Part shown: positions 57,314 to 64,000 of the stretch, piece by piece
How positions within the stretch are numbered: position 1 is the stretch's first letter
Layout of the letters: each line of letters starts with the position of its first letter
Source: Bacteroidales bacterium
GTDB taxonomy: Bacteria; Bacteroidota; Bacteroidia; Bacteroidales; VadinHA17
Direction: 5' to 3'
Length of the DNA: 64,000 nt
Assembly (NCBI GenBank): GCA_030692905.1
Contig: JAUYBT010000085.1
Coordinates: forward strand, 1 to 64,000
Position numbers and translations under genes: made by a program
Notes under the pieces: model-generated
What the model saw: only the letters and a program-made list of their open reading frames with translations
What the model was told of the DNA's origin: nothing
Database searches by the model: none

Positions 57314-57601
57314 ATGACTAAAGCAGACATCGTTAATGAAATTGCCAAGAACACTGGTATTGAAAAGGTAACAGTACAGAAAACTGTTGAAGCCTTAATG
57401 GAAACTGTTAAAGATTCCATGGTAAAAGGTAGTAACGTTTATCTAAGGGGTTTTGGAAGCTTCATCGTTAAGAAAAGAGCCAAGAAAACAGCAAGGAATA
57501 TTTCCAAGAATACAACCATTATCATTCCTGCTCATAATATCCCAGCATTCAAGCCGGCAAAATCTTTCATAACCAAAGTTAAATCTCACGTTAAGAAGTA
57601 A
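57314..57601 (+). CDS. HU/IHF-family DNA-binding protein
   Basis: 95 residues with the full DNABII pattern: TKADIVNEIAKNTGIEKVTVQKTVEALMETVKDSM (dimer helices), VYLRGFGSFIVKKR (saddle strand), and the DNA-bending arm ARNISKNTTIIIPAHNIPAFKPAK with the tip Pro. It compacts the chromosome and bends DNA. It is followed by a tiny basic gene on the same transcript. Confidence 0.94.
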   Translation: MTKADIVNEIAKNTGIEKVTVQKTVEALMETVKDSMVKGSNVYLRGFGSFIVKKRAKKTARNISKNTTIIIPAHNIPAFKPAKSFITKVKSHVKK

Positions 57602-57607
57602 TCCTCT

Positions 57608-57697
57608 ATGCCCAGCGGTAAAAAAAGAAAAAGACATAAGATGGCCACTCACAAACGCAAAAAGCGTTTGAGGAAGAACAGACATAAGAAGAAGTAG
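57608..57697 (+). CDS. 29-residue highly basic peptide gene
   Basis: A short frame 6 bp after HU: MPSGKKRKRHKMATHKRKKR then LRKNRHKKK. Nearly two thirds of the residues are Lys, Arg or His and there is no acidic residue. The composition resembles tiny rRNA-binding proteins such as THX. It is followed by a strong terminator, so it closes the HU transcript. The same position between HU and rng is, as I recall, occupied by similar peptides in relatives, which supports a real gene. Binding to nucleic acid is inferred. Confidence 0.75.
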   Translation: MPSGKKRKRHKMATHKRKKRLRKNRHKKK

Positions 57698-57730
57698 CAG
57701 ATCAGCAAGTGGTCGTTAAACGAATATATT

Positions 57731-57760
57731 AAACCTAAAGATCTGACGGTCTTTAGGTTT
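57731..57760 (+). terminator. terminator after the HU/basic-peptide operon
   Basis: AAACCTAAAGA (57731-57741) pairs with TCTTTAGGTTT (57750-57760), an 11-bp perfect stem with an 8-nt loop, followed by ATTGTAT. Confidence 0.75.
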
Positions 57761-57818
57761 ATTGTATAAGTATGTCGGATGTTGCTGATAACATATTACC
57801 TCAGATTAATATAGTGAA

Positions 57819-59378
57819 GTGGTAAACAAGGATTTAATCATTGATGTTGGTGATTCCGAGGTTTCTTTAGCGTTGTTGGAAGACAAGCAGTTAATTGAGT
57901 TAAACAAGGAAAAGCGAAATATTAAGTTTTCAGTCGGGGATATTTACCTGGGTAAGGTAAAGAAAATCATACCCGGACTGAATGCTGCATTTATTAATGT
58001 GGGGTATGAACGCGATGCGTTCCTTCATTATCTTGATCTGGGTGCCCAGTTCAGAACACAGCATAAATACTATATCACAGCTATTCAGAAACAGGGTAAG
58101 GTACCTCCTGTCCATAAAAACAAGCCTGAACCCGATATTGATAAAGATGGCAAGATAACAGATGTCTTGACTATCGGGCAGACTGTCATTGTTCAGATAA
58201 CAAAGGAACCTATTTCTACAAAAGGTCCACGACTTGCCTCCGAAATATCACTTGCCGGAAGGAACCTTGTGCTGATGCCATACTCTGATAAGGTTTCCAT
58301 CTCTTCAAAAATTGAGAGCGTTGAGGAAAAAAATCGTCTCAAAACTCTTGTCCAGAGCATAAAGCCCCGTAACTATGGTGTTATTGTGAGGACTGTAGCT
58401 GAAGGTAAAAAAGTTGCAACACTCGATGCGGAACTCAGGGAACTTGTCCAAAAATGGGAAGCAGCTTTTACTATAATTAAGAAGGAGGTAAAAGCACCAA
58501 GATTGTTCATCGGGGAGATGAACAGGACTTCTACAATCCTCAGGGATATGCTTAATGTTACTTTTAACAGTATACATATCAACGATCCCGCGCTAGCTGA
58601 CGATATACGATTGTATATCAGAGAAATCGCACCTGAGAAGGAAAAAATAGTCAAATTTTACAAAAGCACACTTCCCATATTTGACCATTTCGGTATCAAT
58701 AAGCAGATAAAAGCCCTCTTCGGAAAGACTGTATCTTTCAAGCATAGCGCATATCTTATTATTGAACATACTGAAGCGCTTCATGTTATTGATGTCAACA
58801 GCGGAAACAGATCAAGGTCGGGTAATGACCAGGAATCAAATGCTCTTGAGGTTAACATGGAAGCTGCTACTGAAATAGCCAGACAATTGAGGCTCAGAGA
58901 TATGGGTGGGATTATTGTTGTCGACTTTATCGATATGCAATCTGCAGAAAACAAACAACAACTTTACGATAAAATGAAGGATATGATGGCAAACGACAGG
59001 ACCAAGCATAATATCCTTCCTCTTACAAAATTTGGTCTGATGCAGATCACCCGGCAAAGAGTCAGACCTGAAATGAACATAGTAACCGACGAAAAATGCC
59101 CGTCATGCCAGGGAACCGGCGAAACAAAACCAACGATACTATTTACTGATGAGCTCGAAAGTGGACTCTCTTTTATTGTAGATAAGATTAAAACGCGGAA
59201 ACTTATTCTTAATGTTCATCCATTTGTGGCATCTTATCTTAAAAAAGGTTTCTTCCCTGTTTTCCGCAAATGGAACTTTAAATATAAAATCAACCTTAAG
59301 ATTCAGGCAGTCACGGCATATCATATGCTCGAATATCATTTTTACGACCGCTATGATAATGAAATAGACTTGGAGTAA
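57819..59378 (+). CDS. rng: ribonuclease E/G family endoribonuclease
   Basis: A 519-residue enzyme of RNA processing. It has an S1-like domain (about 35-130, FSVGDIYLGKVKKIIPGLNAAFINVGYERDAFLHYLDL), the catalytic domain with IDVNSGNRS and GGIIVVDFIDM (metal-binding Asp residues), and the zinc-link Cys pair KCPSCQGTG (about 427-435). Length and domain set are those of RNase G, without the long scaffold tail of RNase E. It starts at GTG 57819. It would mature rRNA and decay mRNA. Confidence 0.94.
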   Translation: MVNKDLIIDVGDSEVSLALLEDKQLIELNKEKRNIKFSVGDIYLGKVKKIIPGLNAAFINVGYERDAFLHYLDLGAQFRTQHKYYITAIQKQGKVPPVHKNKPEPDIDKDGKITDVLTIGQTVIVQITKEPISTKGPRLASEISLAGRNLVLMPYSDKVSISSKIESVEEKNRLKTLVQSIKPRNYGVIVRTVAEGKKVATLDAELRELVQKWEAAFTIIKKEVKAPRLFIGEMNRTSTILRDMLNVTFNSIHINDPALADDIRLYIREIAPEKEKIVKFYKSTLPIFDHFGINKQIKALFGKTVSFKHSAYLIIEHTEALHVIDVNSGNRSRSGNDQESNALEVNMEAATEIARQLRLRDMGGIIVVDFIDMQSAENKQQLYDKMKDMMANDRTKHNILPLTKFGLMQITRQRVRPEMNIVTDEKCPSCQGTGETKPTILFTDELESGLSFIVDKIKTRKLILNVHPFVASYLKKGFFPVFRKWNFKYKINLKIQAVTAYHMLEYHFYDRYDNEIDLE

Positions 59379-59439
59379 GTCCTTTTCTCGACATAGTACT
59401 ATCCGTCACAAGTATCAATCATATTTTCAAGTGATTTAT

Positions 59440-59447
59440 TACTTTTG
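59440..59447 (+). promoter_or_regulatory. -7 promoter element of the DsbD-like gene
   Basis: TACTTTTG, followed by CAC, fits TAnnTTTG and is 22 bp before ATG 59470. The -33 box is unclear. Confidence 0.45.
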
Positions 59448-59469
59448 CACTAAATATTAAACCAGCATC

Positions 59470-61434
59470 ATGTTAAGAAAACTTACTCTTTTTGTATCTC
59501 TGTTTCTTGTTGCAGTTAACGCATCATCTCAGATTTATGACCCTGTTTCATGGGATTTTAGTTTTGAGAAGAAAGGAGAAAAGCAGTATGAGCTGATATT
59601 TACTGCATCTATTGATGAGAATTCCCATATCTATTCTATGGATATCCCTGACGGAGGGCCGATCCCTACATCTTTCAGATTCGATACAGTGTCCGTTTTT
59701 AAACTAATTGGAAAAGCATATGAAGTTACAAAACCGGTTGAATTACTTGATGAGGCTTTTGGTTTTAGGATCAAGACATTTAGTACTAAAGCTGAGTTTC
59801 GTCAGAAAATAACTGCTGTTGGAGCATCCTTTACAGTAACTGGTGCTGTAAATTTTATGGCATGTAACAATGCAACATGTTCTCCTCCAAAAGATGTTGA
59901 ATTTGCTATTAAGATTGCAGATCAGCTTGCCGGCCAGGTAATTACAGCTGACAATAACCCCGGATCTGAATCCGATCCATCCAGATCAAACAGAGGGTTG
60001 CTGAAATTCTTTCTTATTTCTTTGCTTGCCGGATTTGCCGGGGTTCTTACTCCCTGTGTCTTCCCGATGATCCCAATGACTGTCGCTTTTTTCTCGCAGG
60101 GATCAGTAAACAGGGGCAAAGCTGTTTTTAAAGCGTTGATTTTTGGAATTTCCATCGTTCTTATCTATTCATCACTGGGGATTATAGTCTCACTGACTAG
60201 TGCAGGGGCAGGATTTGCAAACGCTTTGAGTACTCACTGGATACCCAATACATTATTCTTTGCATTATTTATAATATTTGCCACATCATTTTTTGGAGCA
60301 TTTGAGATTATACTTCCGAATAAATGGGTTACAGGAGCCGACTCAAAGGTTGATAAAGGAGGTATGCTGGCTGCATTTTTCATGGGATTAACAACAGTGA
60401 TTGTCTCATTTTCATGTACAGGCCCTATTATTGGCGCTCTTCTGGTAGAAGCTGCAAGCGGCGATGTATTGAGACCTACAATCGGTATGGTTGGTTTTGG
60501 AGTTGCTTTTGCACTCCCATTTACAGTTTTTGCGCTCTTCCCGTCCATTATGAGCCGGATACCAAAATCGGGCGGTTGGCTAAACTCGATAAAAGTGGTT
60601 CTTGGGTTTATTCTGCTTGCCTTCAGTATGAAATTCCTGATGACTATTGACAGCGTTTATTCACTTGGAATATTATCAAGGGATCTATTTATTGCTGTAT
60701 GGATTGTTCTTTTTTCCCTCCTGGGCTTTTATCTTATGGGAAAGATCAAATTTTCTCACGATAGTGATCTTCCGTATATTGGCACTTTCAGATTATTCCT
60801 GATAATCACTGTATTTTCTTTTGTTGTTTACCTGATCCCGGGTCTTTTCGGAGCTCCATTAAAAGGATTGGCATCTTTTTTACCGTCTCCCACGACTTCC
60901 GAGCTTAATCTTCCAAATCCCTCAATTCAACCGGTTAACACAAGTGTACTTTGTTCAGAGCCCAGGAACAGCGATATTTTTGATATGCCCTTAGGCCTTA
61001 AAGGCTATTTTGATTATAAACAGGGTCTTGCCTGCGCAAAAGAACAGGGGAAACCTATATTGATAGACTTTAAGGGACATGCGTGTGCCAACTGTAAACT
61101 TATGGAAGCTAAGGTATGGTCCGATCCGGAGGTACTCAAAAGACTCAGGGATAACTTTGTAATAATAGCACTGTATGTTGACGATAGGACTCAATTGCCT
61201 GAAAATGAGTGGATAGTCTCTACCATTGATGGAAAGCAGAAGAAGACGATCGGAAAAATAAATGAAGATCTGGAGATATCGAAATTTAAAACCAATGCAT
61301 TACCACTTTATGTTATAACTGATTATGAGGGTAATCCATTGAATAAACCGATGCCCACCAACCTGAATGTTGCAGAGTATAAAAAGTGGCTCGACGAAGG
61401 GGTGGAGCAATTTAACTCAGCCAAATCCCACTAA
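59470..61434 (+). CDS. DsbD-like protein-disulfide reductase
   Basis: The 654-residue protein follows the DsbD plan. A signal peptide is followed by a periplasmic immunoglobulin-like domain (about 20-155) with the Cys pair in NFMACNNATCSPPKDV. An eight-helix membrane domain (about 175-460) has paired cysteines in LTPCVFPMIPM and SFSCTGPIIG. A C-terminal thioredoxin domain carries CANC in GHACANCKLMEAKVW (about 537-551). It moves electrons from cytoplasmic thioredoxin to periplasmic disulfides, keeping them reduced for isomerases or cytochrome c assembly. It stands alone after rng. Confidence 0.92.
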   Translation: MLRKLTLFVSLFLVAVNASSQIYDPVSWDFSFEKKGEKQYELIFTASIDENSHIYSMDIPDGGPIPTSFRFDTVSVFKLIGKAYEVTKPVELLDEAFGFRIKTFSTKAEFRQKITAVGASFTVTGAVNFMACNNATCSPPKDVEFAIKIADQLAGQVITADNNPGSESDPSRSNRGLLKFFLISLLAGFAGVLTPCVFPMIPMTVAFFSQGSVNRGKAVFKALIFGISIVLIYSSLGIIVSLTSAGAGFANALSTHWIPNTLFFALFIIFATSFFGAFEIILPNKWVTGADSKVDKGGMLAAFFMGLTTVIVSFSCTGPIIGALLVEAASGDVLRPTIGMVGFGVAFALPFTVFALFPSIMSRIPKSGGWLNSIKVVLGFILLAFSMKFLMTIDSVYSLGILSRDLFIAVWIVLFSLLGFYLMGKIKFSHDSDLPYIGTFRLFLIITVFSFVVYLIPGLFGAPLKGLASFLPSPTTSELNLPNPSIQPVNTSVLCSEPRNSDIFDMPLGLKGYFDYKQGLACAKEQGKPILIDFKGHACANCKLMEAKVWSDPEVLKRLRDNFVIIALYVDDRTQLPENEWIVSTIDGKQKKTIGKINEDLEISKFKTNALPLYVITDYEGNPLNKPMPTNLNVAEYKKWLDEGVEQFNSAKSH

Positions 61435-61465
61435 TAACCCAATATCCCTCTCTCTGAATCCACAC

Positions 61466-61579
61466 GAACTCACCCCCCATCCCCCTCTCTGCTCTGCAAA
61501 GAGGGGGAGTAAGGCACTCTAATATAGCCAGTTCCCCCTCTTTACGAAGTAGAGAGGGGGAAAAAAAGGGGGTGAGTTC
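61466..61579. repeat. MITE-like palindromic element with two hairpins
   Basis: A 114-bp element with terminal inverted repeats GAACTCACCCCC (61466-61477) and GGGGGTGAGTTC (61568-61579). It contains two internal hairpins, CCCCCTCT/AGAGGGGG at 61481-61488/61500-61507 and again at 61534-61541/61553-61560. Same plan as the element at 6785-6939 but different sequence. It lies between convergent genes and could also end transcription. Confidence 0.75.
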
Positions 61580-61590
61580 ATGAAGTACAA

Positions 61591-62232
61591 TCAGAATTTT
61601 CCGAATTTAAATGTTGCAGTATAGCTCATGCCTCTGATAGACTGAGAGTTGGCTGTCGGAGTGCCTGACAAACCTACATCAAATGCTGTTGGAAAACGGT
61701 AAGAAGCCCCTATAGCAAAACGGAAGAACCGGGTCAGGTTCAGTTCAAGTTCTGCAGCAGGCTCAATAATAAGGAATGCTTCAGAATCTTCAATAAAGTT
61801 ATTGTTCATGTTCCCCTCTTTCGAGACATAGGATATCCCACCTGCCCCGAAAAGTACAGGAAAGGAAAGGTGAACAGGAAACCTGGGAAGTAATACAGGT
61901 TCAATGTAAAGGCCTCCGTATCCTCCTGCGAGAAACACCTCCCTGTCAAGTAAGGTTTCATAATGGAATTCGTTCATGAATCCTGTTGCTCCGAATCCAA
62001 CACCGATGAAATGGCTGGCCAGCCATCCGAATCTTCCCCCGAATAAAACAGTATGTTTATTATCTATAACCGAATAACCTGCTGTAAACGCACCATACAC
62101 GCCACCTGCTCTGTCACGACCCAGTAATGTTTTGATCTCCTTATTTTTATAATATTGAAACTCAGGATCCTGTGAGAATGCTGCTGAACAGATCAGGATA
62201 AATAATGCTGATAAAATGACTTGTTTTTGCAT
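61591..62232 (-). CDS. outer-membrane beta-barrel-like protein
   Basis: 213 residues from ATG 62232. A signal peptide (QVILSALFILICSAAFSQ) is followed by alternating strands ending in the aromatic close TATFKFGKF, typical of small outer-membrane barrels. Glycine- and aromatic-rich strands (VYGAFTAGYSVIDNKHTVLF, GGRFGWLASHFIGVGFG) support this. Function unknown. It follows a similar gene and a DUF4097 gene on the same strand, which suggests a shared envelope role. Confidence 0.65.
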   Translation of the reverse strand: MQKQVILSALFILICSAAFSQDPEFQYYKNKEIKTLLGRDRAGGVYGAFTAGYSVIDNKHTVLFGGRFGWLASHFIGVGFGATGFMNEFHYETLLDREVFLAGGYGGLYIEPVLLPRFPVHLSFPVLFGAGGISYVSKEGNMNNNFIEDSEAFLIIEPAAELELNLTRFFRFAIGASYRFPTAFDVGLSGTPTANSQSIRGMSYTATFKFGKF

Positions 62233-62256
62233 CTTGGTATTTTTTAAAATCAATAA

Positions 62257-62772
62257 TTAGAAAACATACGAAACTGAGATACCAATATCTGCCGGCATAA
62301 CCTTAACAAATGATGGTATTGTTAATTCGACATATGGTTTAATATTAAGGCTAATATTCAGCGGAATATCACGGAACCTGTATTCAGCAGCTAACCATCC
62401 GTCTGCACCGAATACCGGGCAGAAACGTTCTCCCAGAAAACTGTATCTTTCTCCAAGGAATCCAAGGTGATCAGCATATATGAAGCCAACATGACCTCCA
62501 TACCCCCAGGCAAAGAAAAGATCAGGTGATATTTCACTTAATGATGTTTCATAGATGATCCTCAGGCCGGTAAGTTGTATCCCGTTATTATTAAAACTGA
62601 GCATCGCATTATATCCAATCTCTGCATTACCTGACTCATTCGTGATCTGATAGAAAATACCACCCCTGAAGCCAGTCCGGAGTCCGGCCTGTTTCGTTGC
62701 GATCTGTCCCGAAAGAAATGCAGGGGAAATAACGAGAGCTCCGATAAACAGTATGATATACTTACTTTTCAT
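62257..62772 (-). CDS. outer-membrane beta-barrel-like protein
   Basis: 171 residues from ATG 62772, with a signal peptide (MKSKYIILFIGALVISPAFLS). Strand-rich sequence follows (FRGGIFYQITNESGNAEIGY, NISLNIKPYVELTIPSF), ending IGISVSYVF with a terminal Phe. A small barrel is likely. It is 24 bp before the next envelope gene and shares no clear identity with a named family. Confidence 0.65.
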   Translation of the reverse strand: MKSKYIILFIGALVISPAFLSGQIATKQAGLRTGFRGGIFYQITNESGNAEIGYNAMLSFNNNGIQLTGLRIIYETSLSEISPDLFFAWGYGGHVGFIYADHLGFLGERYSFLGERFCPVFGADGWLAAEYRFRDIPLNISLNIKPYVELTIPSFVKVMPADIGISVSYVF

Positions 62773-62847
62773 CTTAAATTGAATATTAGTTGATATTTTT
62801 TTTGATAAAGACATGAGAATAATATCAAAGTTGCATCGGGATGAAAA

Positions 62848-63933
62848 TTACTTAAGATAAATATTGCCACGTGTGGCATCTATTTTTACTTTAGTTGTTC
62901 CCGGATTTCTGCCAACGGTTCCATAAGTCATAAACTCCTTTTTTTCTTCATTCAGGGCTTTCTGTTCAGTATTAATATTCTTATCAGGCAAAACCAGAAA
63001 GGCATTTATATGTCTGATATCCAAATTGTATGATGAACCCGGATCAAAGCCAAGCGAAATATCAGAATAGCCTGAATTTATATTTATTGCTTCAAATCCC
63101 TTTTCAATAAGGTCGGCATTCACACTTCCGTATCTGGTTGTTAGGTTAAGCTCTTTTTTAAGATTGTTCACTTTATAATCGGTGAAATATGAATTGCCCT
63201 GCAACGTTTCAATATTATCGATGAAAAATTTATCCCTGCGTGATTCAGAGCGGATAATTCCGGCTTTTTTTATTTCATACCTTGATGAGATTGAGTTTAT
63301 TGATATATCTCCCGTCTCACCGATCGAAATTTCGGAAAAAGAGGCATCAATGTTCCCGGAAGTCATTGAATTGATTGTTGCATCGCAGAATGCCATGGTT
63401 AAAGATGATCCTTTACCAAGGGAGTTAGCTTTAAAAGACCCGTTGGATACTGAAATTGAAAAAGTCCCGGTATTGTCTTCCATATACACATCCCCGTATT
63501 TATTTTCAATCTTAAGATCCAGATATTCAGGTATACTAATGTAATAATTGATCTCCACACGCGAATCGTAAGATATCAGTTTGCTCGTTATCCCTTTAAA
63601 GCTTTCGAATAATATATTAATATTCTGGGTGAAGTCGGTTTTAGCTCTTACCAGGTATGGTGTCTCTGTGATGTTAACTGAAATTCCATCAAACATCTTC
63701 TTAAGCTTTGCCTGGTCCGGAGCAAATGCTTTCACCTCGGCCCTTATATAAGCTGAATCTTTGTTCCAGGGAGTTATCTGGATGGTTCCGTATTTATTGA
63801 AAACCTCAAGAGAAGTTTCTTTTCCTACAGGGACTGTCTTTATATAACTCCGCATTTCTGAAACACTCTGTGCCAACAATGAGTTGAATATGAGTAATAT
63901 CAAATTAATAGTTATGATAATTTTATAGTTCAT
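62848..63933 (-). CDS. DUF4097-family beta-helix surface protein
   Basis: 361 residues from ATG 63933, with a signal peptide (MNYKIIITINLILLIFNSLLAQ). The body is made of repeated short strands (LDLKIENKYGDVYMEDNTG, FSISVSNGSFKANSLGKG, DASFSEISIGETGDISINS), the right-handed-helix pattern of the putative adhesin family DUF4097. Such genes in Bacteroidota often follow an ECF sigma/anti-sigma pair, so it may belong to an envelope regulon; the upstream genes are outside the window. A start at 63963 is possible but overlaps the previous gene more. Confidence 0.75.
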   Translation of the reverse strand: MNYKIIITINLILLIFNSLLAQSVSEMRSYIKTVPVGKETSLEVFNKYGTIQITPWNKDSAYIRAEVKAFAPDQAKLKKMFDGISVNITETPYLVRAKTDFTQNINILFESFKGITSKLISYDSRVEINYYISIPEYLDLKIENKYGDVYMEDNTGTFSISVSNGSFKANSLGKGSSLTMAFCDATINSMTSGNIDASFSEISIGETGDISINSISSRYEIKKAGIIRSESRRDKFFIDNIETLQGNSYFTDYKVNNLKKELNLTTRYGSVNADLIEKGFEAININSGYSDISLGFDPGSSYNLDIRHINAFLVLPDKNINTEQKALNEEKKEFMTYGTVGRNPGTTKVKIDATRGNIYLK

Positions 63934-64000
63934 AGCTTTTGTTTTTTTCAGGATTATTTTCATTTTCCTTCAATATAATCAGCATATCCTCAAGAAGACG
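63923..64000 (-). CDS. C-terminal end of an upstream gene, partial
   Basis: The last 25 codons of a frame enter from the window end: RLLEDMLIILKENENNPEKN then KSYEL and a stop at 63923. It overlaps the chosen start of the DUF4097 gene by 11 bp, as coupled genes often do. Too little is visible for identification. Confidence 0.45.
   Translation of the reverse strand, partial: RLLEDMLIILKENENNPEKNKSYEL

Overview
The window is one contiguous stretch of a Bacteroidota chromosome, most like an environmental member of the Bacteroidales/Marinilabiliales group. The evidence is: a TonB-dependent thiamine receptor under a TPP riboswitch; gliding genes gldD and gldE; two secreted proteins with type IX secretion C-termini; promoters of the Bacteroidota form TTTG-N19-21-TAnnTTTG; A-rich leaders with almost no Shine-Dalgarno sequences; and a fused str-S10-spc-alpha ribosomal operon without tuf or adk. 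Genus and species cannot be told from the sequence alone.

Layout. 1-287 is the start of an uncharacterised minus-strand gene. 348-4299 is a thiamine operon: promoter, TPP riboswitch, outer-membrane receptor, PnuT permease and thiamine pyrophosphokinase. 4393-10353 holds a UvrD/PcrA helicase, a MITE-like palindromic element, L-rhamnose mutarotase, a T9SS-sorted PKD protein, and a D-threonine-aldolase-type enzyme with a RidA partner. 10587-17164 is a TetR-RND efflux operon ending in a small PII-like gene. 17231-19387 is a divergent EF-G paralogue.

19727-37701 is the ribosomal superoperon: rpsL to rplQ, including fusA, secY, map, infA and rpoA, plus rpmD and rpmJ. It has one strong upstream promoter and a hairpin terminator at its end. 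Enolase follows. Between enolase and a UbiD decarboxylase, 39149-39645 looks like a stand-alone structured RNA gene of about 500 nt with its own promoter and terminator. I could not assign it to a known family, and it is the best candidate for something undescribed.

41634-53804 is mixed: a hybrid histidine kinase with a degraded ATPase domain, a tyrosine-rich repeat protein, DUF4870, hisS, hutH, an ECF sigma/membrane protein/CpxP-like operon, ychF, a secreted M14 carboxypeptidase, and a PafA-type phosphatase with altered active-site residues. 53822-57000 is the minus-strand sfp-gldD-gldE-ssb cluster. HU, a 29-residue basic peptide, RNase G and a DsbD-like protein follow on the plus strand. 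The window ends with a minus-strand envelope cluster (DUF4097 protein and two beta-barrel-like proteins).

Short dispersed repeats are frequent: two MITE-like elements, two perfect palindromes, a 13-bp inverted repeat inside the ribosomal operon, and G/C-rich tandem repeats, one of which has entered the pnuT reading frame. No tRNA, rRNA, CRISPR array or transposase gene was recognised.
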